A stretch of DNA of 64,000 nucleotides, taken from positions 1 to 64,000 of the forward strand of contig JAJPGV010000049.1 of assembly GCA_021325635.1 (NCBI GenBank). The letters run 5' to 3'. The translations under genes and the position numbers were made by a program. The notes beneath the pieces were generated by a model. The model was not told the DNA's origin. It searched no databases and worked only from the letters and a program-made list of their open reading frames with translations. This DNA comes from Chloroflexota bacterium. GTDB taxonomy: Bacteria; Chloroflexota; JAJPGV01. Of this stretch, positions 27,214 through 36,071 are shown piece after piece (position 1 is the first letter of the stretch; each line of letters starts with the position of its first letter).

Positions 27214-28251
27214 TTAGAGCGGCTGCGCTCCCGCCATCAGCCGGGCATTGGGGAACGATCCGGCCTGGCAGTGCGGAGTCATGCCGAGGGCGCTGATGAC
27301 GACATGCGGTCCATCGGGCCGTTCCCGGGCGGCGACGCACGCCTTGCCGAAGCCCCCCGAACAGCGCACGGGATCGGCCAGCTCGCGCACCTGACACAGG
27401 CGGGCGCAGGCCCGCAGCCAGACCGAGAACAGCTCCTTGACGAGCTCGCCGTCGAGGCCGCTGACGTCCAGCGTCTCCAGACGGGCGACCGCGGTCACCG
27501 GATCGCGGCGATACTCGCGGCGGGCCGACCACAGCGCCTCCTCGGCCGCCGACATCTTGACGGCCAGCTCGCGCTGCGCGATAGTGGCCGCGAGCGAAGC
27601 AACCTCAGGGTTGTCGGGGTATTCGTTACCAGCGGGCCCCAACAACGCCTTGGCTTCCTCGAGATGCCCGGCCTGGAGCGCCCCACGCGCTCCGGACAGG
27701 GCGGCGGAGAATCGCCTGGCCCGCTCGGCCTCGGCGGCTCTCTTCTGTTCCACCTCTTGCAACCGCCGGCGCTCGGTCAGCAGCCGCTCGAGATCCATGC
27801 TGGCCGCCAGCCGATCGATCTCGGTGCGTTTGTCGATGGCTACGTGGGCGGCCTGGGCTTCGGCCCGCTCAGCCAGCTGGATAAGCCGCTGGGCGGCCTC
27901 GCGCGCTTCGTGCTCGAAGGCGTTCGCGACCAGTTCGTGGGCCTGGCGCCGGACCTGACGGGCTCGGCGGCAGACGGCCTCTGCTTCGGACTGCTGGGCG
28001 ACCAGGGCGTCGTAGCGTTCCAGCTCGCTCAGCGCCAGCCGGCGCGCTTCGTCGTCGCGGCGGGCGATGGTCGCCAGCGTGGCGCCGGCCCGCTGCAGCT
28101 CGGCCAAGAGGTCGGCCGGCTCGGGCGTGTCGGTCTGCGCTGACGGCTGCGCTGCGTCCTTGATCCCTTCGCGGGCATCGGGTTGAAGGTCCTCCGGCTG
28201 GAAGACCCGGGCCAGCTCTTCAAAGCTGTTGAGGGTGATCTGCTTGGACAT
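27214..28251 (-). CDS. Coiled-coil hypothetical protein
   Basis: 345 aa, heptad-rich, Ala/Arg/Glu rich. Confidence 0.65.
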   Translation of the reverse strand: MSKQITLNSFEELARVFQPEDLQPDAREGIKDAAQPSAQTDTPEPADLLAELQRAGATLATIARRDDEARRLALSELERYDALVAQQSEAEAVCRRARQVRRQAHELVANAFEHEAREAAQRLIQLAERAEAQAAHVAIDKRTEIDRLAASMDLERLLTERRRLQEVEQKRAAEAERARRFSAALSGARGALQAGHLEEAKALLGPAGNEYPDNPEVASLAATIAQRELAVKMSAAEEALWSARREYRRDPVTAVARLETLDVSGLDGELVKELFSVWLRACARLCQVRELADPVRCSGGFGKACVAARERPDGPHVVISALGMTPHCQAGSFPNARLMAGAQPL

Positions 28252-28286
28252 GTCAGTTCTCTCCTTCGGAACTCAGAACTCGTGCT

Positions 28287-28847
28287 TCACACCGCCGGCG
28301 GCTGGGGAAGGTCGGCCGACACATCCCGCAGCGGTCGCAGTGGACTGGGTGGCAGCGGCGTTCGGCGCTCGGCCGGGCCGTCGTCGCCGGGCTCGAGCCG
28401 GATGGGCACCCGGATGTCGATGCCGGGCGCCTGCTGCAGGGCCAGGCCGACTAGCTGCTCCGTCAGCGCCGCCAGCACCTCGTCGGTGGTCAGGCGCTTG
28501 CCGTTGACCTGCAGCGCCAGCCGGACCAACGCGAAGCGCGGCCGGTTTGGGCGCTGAGCCAGCTGACAGCAGCCGGCCAGCTCGCGATCGGCCGGGATCG
28601 CCTGCTGGACGATCACGACTACGTCGGACGGCAGCAGTTCGCCGAAGACCCTCTGCAGCCGCCGCACCGTGCGGGCGAGCTCGCGTTTGAGACAGCGACG
28701 GCGGGTCTTGTCGGCCAGCACCACTTCGATAGGGAAGCGGCACAGCGGCAGGTGCCGGCGCACGAAGCGAAGTACTGCTGCGAGTGCGCCGATGACCGGC
28801 CGCAGCCGGACGACCACCGGATGGACTTTGCGTGAACGTTTGGCCAT
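28287..28847 (-). CDS. Hypothetical protein (186 aa)
   Basis: ORF from MAKRSRKVHPVVV with SD aggagg. Confidence 0.6.
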   Translation of the reverse strand: MAKRSRKVHPVVVRLRPVIGALAAVLRFVRRHLPLCRFPIEVVLADKTRRRCLKRELARTVRRLQRVFGELLPSDVVVIVQQAIPADRELAGCCQLAQRPNRPRFALVRLALQVNGKRLTTDEVLAALTEQLVGLALQQAPGIDIRVPIRLEPGDDGPAERRTPLPPSPLRPLRDVSADLPQPPAV

Positions 28848-29099
28848 GGAATTTCCTCCTGGAAATGAACAGCGCCGGCCCGGCATTCGGGTCGGCGCTC
28901 AGCTGCTGGTGAACGGGATGGTGTGGGCTCTGTTCAGGGCGCGTGAATCACGGGACTCCTCCTTTCTGAGGTGATGGGGTTATCGACCCTAAACGGTGTG
29001 GAACTGGAAATGCCGCGTTGTGAGCGGTGGATCAATGGCTGTTTGGCGACCCCTCGTGCTCGCCGGAATAGCCCTTGGGTGCGCTGCGTACGGTGGTTC

Positions 29100-29188
29100 G
29101 GAGCGTTGCCAGAGAGGTCTATGGGCGCCGCCTGATACGCGTGCTGGGGGCTTTCGGTCCCGCATCCGTTCGAATCGGATACGCTCCG
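29100..29188 (+). tRNA. Class II (Ser-like body) tRNA with apparent GAU anticodon loop; non-canonical
   Basis: Perfect acceptor GGAGCGT/ACGCTCC, discriminator G, D-arm CCA-GAGAGGTCTA-TGG, T-arm ATCCG-TTCGAAT-CGGAT, long variable arm; anticodon loop CTGATAC on a bulged stem; no encoded CCA. Confidence 0.75.
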
Positions 29189-29258
29189 CCCCGCGCGCCA
29201 TCTCGGTGCCCGCGTCGACCGTTGCCGTGATGAGGACCGGTACCTGGCCATGGCCGGC

Positions 29259-29570
29259 TCAGTCCCATTCGAGGGCTTCGGGTTCGGCACCGGTCCAGCC
29301 GCAGGCGCGGCATTCGAGGCCGCCGTCGTGGCCGCCCTCGTAGTCGTAATCGTCAATCACGCCATCGATGTGCATGACTCCGTCGCGGTCGATACCGCGA
29401 ACCGGGCGCATGGCCGGCACGTCCTCGAGGTGGTACAGCCGCTCGGCAAGACAGGCGGGGCATAGGGCCGCGCGGTAGCCGTAGCCGTTGTCCTCGTCCA
29501 CGCCCGGGATCGGCGAGAGCGGGGCTCCGCCTGGGATCGCGCTGTCGCGCTGTGATTCGTCCGGACGCAC
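29259..29570 (-). CDS. Zinc-ribbon hypothetical protein
   Basis: CPACLAERL...CRACGWTG paired CxxC. Confidence 0.6.
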   Translation of the reverse strand: MRPDESQRDSAIPGGAPLSPIPGVDEDNGYGYRAALCPACLAERLYHLEDVPAMRPVRGIDRDGVMHIDGVIDDYDYEGGHDGGLECRACGWTGAEPEALEWD

Positions 29571-29593
29571 GTCCAGACCTGATCAGCGGAAGG

Positions 29594-29881
29594 CTAGAAG
29601 GCGTGCTCCCGGCGGCTGGTCATGCTCATGGGGTCGAAGTCGTCCCAGTGGCGCTCGTCGACGTCGCGCAGCCGGCCGAAGCCAAGCTGGCGCGAGCCCA
29701 CGGCGTAGCGGCAGCGGGTCCGCACGAAGGAGGCGCCGTCCTCTGTTTCGAGCCGCTCGTTGTCGCGCATCTCACGATCGAGCTTGCTGGCGAGCTGGCG
29801 CGCTCGCTGGCGGTCGCACAGTCCCTCGCGAACGAAGAACTCGCTGAAGATGCTGGTGAACGAAATGCCGTAGCTGTCCAT
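29594..29881 (-). CDS. Small hypothetical protein (95 aa)
   Basis: MDSYGISFTSIFSEFFVREG..., SD present. Confidence 0.6.
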   Translation of the reverse strand: MDSYGISFTSIFSEFFVREGLCDRQRARQLASKLDREMRDNERLETEDGASFVRTRCRYAVGSRQLGFGRLRDVDERHWDDFDPMSMTSRREHAF

Positions 29882-29915
29882 GGCAGAACCTCCGAAACTG
29901 AATGGCTGGCGGCGC

Positions 29916-30110
29916 TCAGGCCGCTTTGTCGGACTGCTCGGAACCGGCACGCGGAGCCGGACCGCCGTCCTCGTGGAACCGGCCGTACTCGAACCGCAGC
30001 CTGAGATCGATCAGATTCGAGGCTTGCGGCTGCGAGAAGCCCCGGGCCATGAGGTCCTTCTCCATGTCCGAGGGCTCACGTGTCCAGAAATCTCTCCACA
30101 GGTTGCTCAT
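29916..30110 (-). CDS. Small hypothetical protein; first gene of minus-strand module
   Basis: MSNLWRDFWTREPSDMEKDLMARG with SD aggaggagg. Confidence 0.6.
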   Translation of the reverse strand: MSNLWRDFWTREPSDMEKDLMARGFSQPQASNLIDLRLRFEYGRFHEDGGPAPRAGSEQSDKAA

Positions 30111-30551
30111 TTCCTCCTCCTGGATGGGTGGATATGGCGCGTGCCGGGAACCGGCAGCTGACGGGATCGCAGTCCGAATGAACTGCTGCGTGACTCTGCT
30201 TTCGGCCGTTCAGGAGAGCAAGCTCGTTGTGAATCCCGAAACGGTGCGCGGCGGAGTCGAACCGTGTGCCTTCGTGACTGCAGCGGGAGAGCAGGCTCGA
30301 TCCAGCTGTCAGACGAGGGAAGGACGCCTCACCGGCTTTTGAGACTGAAGCCGGCCAAACACTGAACATGCCCGCAGCGTAGGGATCGCGGCGTGACGGC
30401 AACGTGACCTGGCCGTGACCCGGCTAGACACTTTCAGGGGTCTCGGCCAGAGCAAGAGACGTGGTGGTGTGACGCGCAGTCACCAGCTGCGGCAGAGGTC
30501 CATCGCTACTTGGTCAGATCGGCCATCGCGCCGCTGTAGACTGGCCGCGTT

Positions 30552-31595
30552 ATGTGTGGTCCAGCTGCGGATTTCAGCGACTATCTGGCCGCCCGATCGG
30601 CCTTCCGCTATCCACCCATCGCCGGCGCGGCCGAATGGCCCTGGGACGGGCAGCGCGTGCAGCTGCAGCCAGTCGACGAAGCCGACGTGCTCATCGTCGT
30701 CGACAACTCGGTGGACATGCTGGCCGCGGGCAGCGATCGGGTGCGTCGGCCGGAACCGAGCTGGGACAACTTCGAGCGTCCACCGATGCGCGCGGAGCAC
30801 GGGCTGTCGCTGCTGCTGACGGTACGGCGTGACGGTCATGAATCGCAGATCCTGTACGACGCCGGTGTTGGCCGCGACACAGCACTCCACAACATGGACC
30901 GCCTGGAGATCCGGCCCAATCAGCTGCGGGCCATGGTGCTGTCGCACGGCCACGCCGATCACCACGGCGGGATGGAGGGGCTCGTCGCTCGCTACGGCCG
31001 CGGCCTACCGCTCGTGATCCATCCGGATGCCTGGAATGAACGCAAGATGGTCCTGCCCACGGGCGCGGAAGTGCACATGCCGCCGCCGAGTCGCGGCGAC
31101 CTGGACGCTGAAGGTGTGCAGCTGGTCGAAGAGCGCGGCCCCACGTTGCTGCTGGATGACTGCGTGCTGGTGACCGGGCAGGTTGAACGGACGACCGGCT
31201 ACGAGCCGGGCTTTCCGCCACAGCACGTACGCACCGCGGACGGCGGTTGGCAGCACGATCCATGGGTCTGGGATGACCAGGCGATGGTGGTCAACATCCG
31301 CGACAAAGGACTGCTCGTCCTGTCAGGCTGCGGCCACGCCGGCATGGTGAATATCCTGCGCTACGCCCGCAAGCTCACGGGCGTCGACAAGGTCCACGGC
31401 TTCGTCGGTGGCATGCACCTGACGGGTGGGCTCTTTGAGAAGATCATCGCGCCGACCATCGAGGAGCTGACGGCGATGTCCATTGGCACGGTCGTGCCCT
31501 GCCACTGCAGCGGCTGGAAAGCACAGCAGCAGCTCGCCCTGCGCTTGCCCGATGCCTATGTTCAGTCGAGCGTCGGCAGCACTGTTCGCTTTTAG
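30552..31595 (+). CDS. MBL-fold metallohydrolase
   Basis: LSHGHADHHGGMEGL metal-binding motif, LSGCGHAGMVNIL, GGMHLTGG. Confidence 0.9.
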   Translation: MCGPAADFSDYLAARSAFRYPPIAGAAEWPWDGQRVQLQPVDEADVLIVVDNSVDMLAAGSDRVRRPEPSWDNFERPPMRAEHGLSLLLTVRRDGHESQILYDAGVGRDTALHNMDRLEIRPNQLRAMVLSHGHADHHGGMEGLVARYGRGLPLVIHPDAWNERKMVLPTGAEVHMPPPSRGDLDAEGVQLVEERGPTLLLDDCVLVTGQVERTTGYEPGFPPQHVRTADGGWQHDPWVWDDQAMVVNIRDKGLLVLSGCGHAGMVNILRYARKLTGVDKVHGFVGGMHLTGGLFEKIIAPTIEELTAMSIGTVVPCHCSGWKAQQQLALRLPDAYVQSSVGSTVRF

Positions 31596-32166
31596 TCCCG
31601 TTCAGTGCGAAGGCGCGTAGCCGCACTGTTCACCCGCTGAGGGTGTTACAGCGGGTCACAGCCTGATCGGACAACCGCAAGGCAGGCGCCGCGAAGGGGA
31701 AAAAGTCGTTTGACGTGCCCTCCGAAGGTCACCTGGTTCCGTGCTCGAACGGCGGGGCTGGCGGGGAGGGATGTATATACCAATCAATTAAGTACTTCCT
31801 TCCTGATCACCCATCTCCCAGTCCGACGCCTCTCCTCGATAGTCATCTCCTCCTCTCCGGGTCATCCCTCCAACTCCTCCGGCCGGTGTCCTTCTCTCTT
31901 ACGCTCAGTTCCTCTCTCGTGCTGCAGCTCCGGAGATATGCCCAACCTACCTCTGGTCCTGTCATCGGCTTGTCTTACTCCGACGCTGGCACTGCTGGTC
32001 TTCATCGCGTGTCTTTACCTACATGCCGAGGTCTACCCAGCCGTTGGCTTTGACGCTCCGTTGGCCGGACGTGGCCTGAGTGTTGCCCGGGCGCGGGCCA
32101 GCCGCTACACTCCCTGTGCTCGCCAGCAACCAGCGAGCATTCCAGCACGAGAGGAGGTGGCCGGAC

Positions 32167-32259
32167 CTGGAGCCAGGCGACTGTAAGCACCAACCGCGAA
32201 CGAACGCCGTGCGCGCCGCGGGCGCCGGCCATCGCCCCGGAGGACGCTTCCTCCGCTAG
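32167..32259 (+). other. Candidate upstream leader peptide ORF 1 (CTG start, MEPGDCKHQPRTNAVRAAGAGHRPGGRFLR)
   Basis: SD GGAGG at 32153-32157; resembles leader ORF 2 in peptide, stop and downstream CGCCTCCGCG. Confidence 0.4.
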
Positions 32260-32324
32260 GCTGGCCGCCTCCGCGCAGCGCGTGTTCCCCAACATTCATC
32301 TGCGAACCGCGAAAGGAGGTGAGA

Positions 32325-32429
32325 GTGTCCGTGGATCCCGACCCTGGTAGTCGCTGCCAGCGTAACGCTGGTCGCCGTCCCGTGCCGCGCGGTCGCTCGT
32401 CATCTCCCAAGGAGCGGCTGCTTCCGTAG
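32325..32429 (+). other. Candidate leader peptide ORF 2 (GTG start, MSVDPDPGSRCQRNAGRRPVPRGRSSSPKERLLP)
   Basis: Strong SD aaaggaggtgag 5 nt upstream; acidic/Pro N-terminus then Arg-rich; ends 94 nt before transporter start. Confidence 0.6.
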
Positions 32430-32523
32430 CCTGACTCGCCTCCGCGTGGCCTGCCCTGCACAAGGGCGCTCCGTCTGCTCCTGAGCGGACGGACGGAACA
32501 CCAACACGTACGGAGGTGAGCCC

Positions 32524-33798
32524 ATGGCTCTCAAATTTCCAATCCGCCTGCGCCGGCGCTCGCGGCTGCTGGCCTACCTGTCCATGCTCGGCCCGGGCCT
32601 TATCGCGGCCACGGCCGGGGACGACCCGGGCGGCATCGCCACCTACTCCTCGGTCGGCGCCAAGTACGGCTACGGCTTCCTGTGGGTGCTGGTGGTCATC
32701 ACCATCAGCCTGGCGGTGGTCCAGGAGATGTCGGCGCGCATGGGCGCCGTCACCGGCAAGGGCTTCTCCGACCTGGTGCGCGAGCGCTTCGGCATCCACT
32801 GGACGGCGCTGGTGATGCTGTCGCTGTTCGTGGCCAACGCAGTGCTCATCGTCTCGGAGTTCGCCGGCATGGGCGCGGCGGCGGAGCTGTTCGGCATCCC
32901 GCGCTGGCCGGTCATCGCCGTCATGGCGGTAGTGCTGTGGTGGCTGGTGGTCAAAGGCAACTACCAGCGCGTCGAGGTGGTGTTCCTGCTGATGACGCTG
33001 GTCTTCCTGGGCTACCCCGTCGCCGCCATCCTGGCCCGGCCGGACTGGCTGGAGGTCGGGCGCCAGCTGGTGACGCCCAGCTTCCAGTTCAGCAGCGACT
33101 ACCTGCTGCTGTTCGTGGCCACGGTCGGCACGACCATCAGCCCCTACATGCAGCTGTACCTGCAGTCGGCGGTAGCGGACCGCGGATCGAGCGCCGAGCA
33201 CATCACCCGGGAACGGGTGGATGCCTACACCGGCGCCATCTTCAGCGACGTCATCGCGGGGTTCATCATCGTCGCCACCGGCGCGACCCTGTTCGTGCAG
33301 CACATCGACGTCAACAGCGCGCAGGACGCCGCGCAGGCCCTGGCGCCGCTGGCCGGACGGTTCGCCGGCAACCTGTTCGGGCTCGGTATGTTCGGGGCGG
33401 CCGTGCTGGCGGCGGCCGTGCTGCCGCTGACGACGACCTACTCCATCACCGAGGCCATGGGCTTCGAGCGCGGCATCTCACGGACGTTCTCCGAGGCGCC
33501 GGTGTTCCTGGGCCTGTACACCGGCCTGATCGCCTTCGGCGCCATCGTGGCCATGCTGCCGGGCATCGACGTCATCCAGCTGCTGATCGTCACCTACGTG
33601 GTCAACGGCCTGCTGCTGCCGATCGAGCTGGTCACCATGGTGCGGCTGGTCAACGACCGACAGGTGATGGGCCGCCACGCCAACGGGCTGGTCCGCAACG
33701 TCCTGGCGTACGGGACGGTCGGCGGCGTCAGCCTGCTGTCGCTGGCCTACCTGGCGATCACCGTGCTGGGCCTATTTGGCCTCGGGCCAGGAACGTAG
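32524..33798 (+). CDS. Nramp-family divalent metal transporter (divergent: DPGG, SPY)
   Basis: GPGLIAATAGDDPGGIATYS TM1 motif, ~11 hydrophobic segments, TTISPYMQLYLQS; SD cggagg. Confidence 0.93.
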   Translation: MALKFPIRLRRRSRLLAYLSMLGPGLIAATAGDDPGGIATYSSVGAKYGYGFLWVLVVITISLAVVQEMSARMGAVTGKGFSDLVRERFGIHWTALVMLSLFVANAVLIVSEFAGMGAAAELFGIPRWPVIAVMAVVLWWLVVKGNYQRVEVVFLLMTLVFLGYPVAAILARPDWLEVGRQLVTPSFQFSSDYLLLFVATVGTTISPYMQLYLQSAVADRGSSAEHITRERVDAYTGAIFSDVIAGFIIVATGATLFVQHIDVNSAQDAAQALAPLAGRFAGNLFGLGMFGAAVLAAAVLPLTTTYSITEAMGFERGISRTFSEAPVFLGLYTGLIAFGAIVAMLPGIDVIQLLIVTYVVNGLLLPIELVTMVRLVNDRQVMGRHANGLVRNVLAYGTVGGVSLLSLAYLAITVLGLFGLGPGT

Positions 33799-33862
33799 CG
33801 CAACGCCGCCGAAGCCGGTGAGTCCGCTGCACCGGACACAAGAGGCCTGTGCCGGCCCTCGG

Positions 33863-34345
33863 TCAGCCGCGCAGCGGCTGCCGCGTGATTTCGATGAGCG
33901 CGCCGTCCGGATCGTGGAAGTACATCGAGTCGGTCACCTGCTCAGGACCGAGGTTCTCGATGCCGCGCTCCTTGACCCGGCGGCAGATGGCCTCGAACTG
34001 CTCGGGCTGGACCGAGATGGCAATGTGGTGCATGCCGCCAATGGACTCCTGGGTGGGCGGCATGGGGTGCTCCGGGAAGTCGAAAAAAGCCAGCCGGTTG
34101 CCGTTGCCAATGTCGAAGAAGAAGTGGGTCGAGCTGGGCAGGTCGCGGTTCTGGAACAGCTCGGTCAGCGGGAAGCCCAGCACCTGGGTGTAGAACTCGA
34201 TGGTCCGCTCGATGTCCGAGCAGATGAGCGCCAGGTGGTTGACGCCCACGCCGGTGGTCTGTCGCACCGGAGCATCGGCCTGGAGATAGCGGTGGCGCAG
34301 CTCATGGCGGCGCGCTTCGTAGTCGACGGATACGGACATCGGCAA
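33863..34345 (-). CDS. VOC (glyoxalase/dioxygenase-fold) protein
   Basis: NHLALICSDIERTIEFYTQVLGFPL, GMHHIAISV, DPDGALIEITR. Confidence 0.9.
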   Translation of the reverse strand: MPMSVSVDYEARRHELRHRYLQADAPVRQTTGVGVNHLALICSDIERTIEFYTQVLGFPLTELFQNRDLPSSTHFFFDIGNGNRLAFFDFPEHPMPPTQESIGGMHHIAISVQPEQFEAICRRVKERGIENLGPEQVTDSMYFHDPDGALIEITRQPLRG

Positions 34346-34455
34346 GCCTCCCGTTGTCGGATGGCCTCATTCTAGGCAGCTTGGCCGCGCCGCCGTGTCA
34401 TTGCCATGCGCGATCTGCGCCGCGGCGCGCAGGATCTGGGCGAGGTCATCACGCG

Positions 34456-34975
34456 TCATCGGAAGGCTCGCGGGTAACGGCCAAATGACTCCAGCGTTCG
34501 CGTTCGCTCATTATCGGTCAGGACGCCGGCGAACGGACTGTTCTGTCTGAGCTCTCGTGCTCTGGGCGAGCGGGACGTGAGGGCATCGAGAACTCGCTCC
34601 ACAGGGCCGCGCAGCAGCGTGTCCCACTCCTTCAGCCAGCGTGCGGCCTGGCCGCGAGGGTGGCCCTCTTGCAGCCGGCCGAGATTGGCGCGGGCTTTCT
34701 CGAGCACCGCTGGCGGGTCGGCCACGAGCTTGCCGGCCAGCGCATAGCCCAGCCACAGACTCCGCTCCTGGTCACGCGTCAGACGCTGGGTCCGGGTGCG
34801 GAGCGACTCGAGGTCGGCGCGACGCACACGTCGATGCCGCCCGACGCTGACGAAGGGCAGATCGCCGCCCTCGCACAGGTCGACGACGTGCTGCCGCGAG
34901 ACGTTCAGCAGTTTGGCTGCCTCACCGGTCGTGAGCAGCTCGTCGCTGTCGGCTGCTTGCGCCAGCTCATACATC
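34456..34975 (-). CDS. Excisionase-family HTH DNA-binding protein
   Basis: 'LLTTGEAAKLLNVSRQHVVDLCEGGDLPFVSVGRHRRVRRADLESL'; likely start at MYELAQAADSDE. Confidence 0.85.
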
Positions 34976-35010
34976 GTGGAGCGCACGATATCACCGTAGC
35001 TTATAGACAC

Positions 35011-35048
35011 AACTAACACAAGTACAATGGCTATTAATTGTGTTTGTT
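35011..35048. promoter_or_regulatory. Inverted repeat AACTAACACAA...TTGTGTTTGTT over promoter region of HTH gene
   Basis: 10/11 bp arms in AT-rich gap; minus-strand -10-like TATAAG adjacent. Confidence 0.5.
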
Positions 35049-35157
35049 GCGAATAGTGAAAGACGGCCTCGAGCCGTAGCGGATGGTAACGTGCGGTGCA
35101 GTGTTCCGAGGACGCTGGGATGACTGACGGGCTTCTGCCGCCAGGCATGCGCAGCGC

Positions 35158-35442
35158 ATGATCGAGGTCGAACGATCATCCTGTGTCCCTGACGGCTGGG
35201 CGTTCAGCGTGCGAGTCGTCGAGCCCGACGGTCAGACCGAGCACCGGGTGACCCTGGCCTGCGCCGACTACGAACGGCTGACCGGCCTGGCCGTGAAACC
35301 GGAGCTGCTGGTCGAAAAGACGTTCGAGTTCCTGCTGGCATGCGAGGCCAAGGACGCCATTCTGCGGCAGTTCGACCTGAGCGTTGTGGCCCGCTACTTC
35401 CCTACGTACGAGACGGAGCTGAAGCGAGCGCTGACGAGCTGA
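35158..35442 (+). CDS. Small hypothetical protein (94 aa)
   Basis: MIEVERSSCVPDGWAFSVRVVEPDGQTEHRVTLACADYERLTG. Confidence 0.65.
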   Translation: MIEVERSSCVPDGWAFSVRVVEPDGQTEHRVTLACADYERLTGLAVKPELLVEKTFEFLLACEAKDAILRQFDLSVVARYFPTYETELKRALTS

Positions 35443-35675
35443 TGTGGATACGACTGGCACAGGTCTGGTCCCAGAGCCGTCGCCACGACCACATCGGCGC
35501 AGGTTCGAGAGATCACGTGTTTCTACGCTCTTATGGAGATTTCTCCAAGGGCAACGCTCCCCCCACCGGAAGCCCGACTCGCTCCTGCCCGGCTTCGGCG
35601 TCGGCGAACATACCCGCCTTCAGTCTCAGGTCGCGGTTGCGCACCGCCAGGTTGATGGCGCGCGTGGTCATCGGC

Positions 35676-36065
35676 TTACTTCAGAGGGTCAACCCGGTCG
35701 GCATTGATGTACCGCCCGCCTTCGGCGTGCCACTCGAACCGCCCCACGACCGTGACGTCACGGCCAAGGTACGGCGCGGCCAGAGCTGGCGGCTGGATCA
35801 AGACCCGATTCGGCTGACTGTCTTCAATCACATAGTGGAGACCCACGTAGCCGCCTTCGAACTCGCGCACAACGCCGTGGGTCTGCACGTATTTGCCGGA
35901 GTAGGCCTCCTGCTTGGCAGCCAGCTGTGCCAGCGAAACGGAGCCATCGCCACGATGCGTGCCGGACCAGATCGCCAGGGGTAAGACGATCAACGCGGCC
36001 AGCGCGAGCAGGAACAAAAGACGCAACGGCTCGCGCCCGTGGGCTGGAGCAATCGTGGCGGCCAT
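35676..36065 (-). CDS. Membrane-anchored OB-fold-like hypothetical protein
   Basis: N-terminal TM, then small beta-rich domain 'KYVQTHGVVREFEGGYVGLHYVIED...RDVTVVGRFEWHAEGGRYINADRV'. Confidence 0.55.
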   Translation of the reverse strand: MAATIAPAHGREPLRLLFLLALAALIVLPLAIWSGTHRGDGSVSLAQLAAKQEAYSGKYVQTHGVVREFEGGYVGLHYVIEDSQPNRVLIQPPALAAPYLGRDVTVVGRFEWHAEGGRYINADRVDPLK

Positions 36066-36071
36066 CTCAGC

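Noticed and set aside
26842-28143. 433-aa plus-strand ORF
   Set aside because: Antisense to two well-packed minus-strand genes, no motif; shadow ORF.
30243-30333. tRNA-like sequence on minus strand with GGTTCGACTCC
   Set aside because: T-stem pairs only partly, acceptor arms do not match, no D-arm; not supportable as a tRNA.
32300-32524. M-box (ykoK) or yybP-type riboswitch before Nramp
   Set aside because: Only local resemblance (aggtgag...); conserved core and pairing of these classes could not be found. Leader-peptide explanation fits better.
32682-33821. 379-aa plus-strand ORF overlapping the transporter
   Set aside because: Alternative frame of the Nramp gene; His/Gly/Arg-rich shadow.
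35676-36065. CcmE heme chaperone
   Set aside because: Size and anchor fit, but the heme-binding His motif is not seen; left as OB-fold-like hypothetical.
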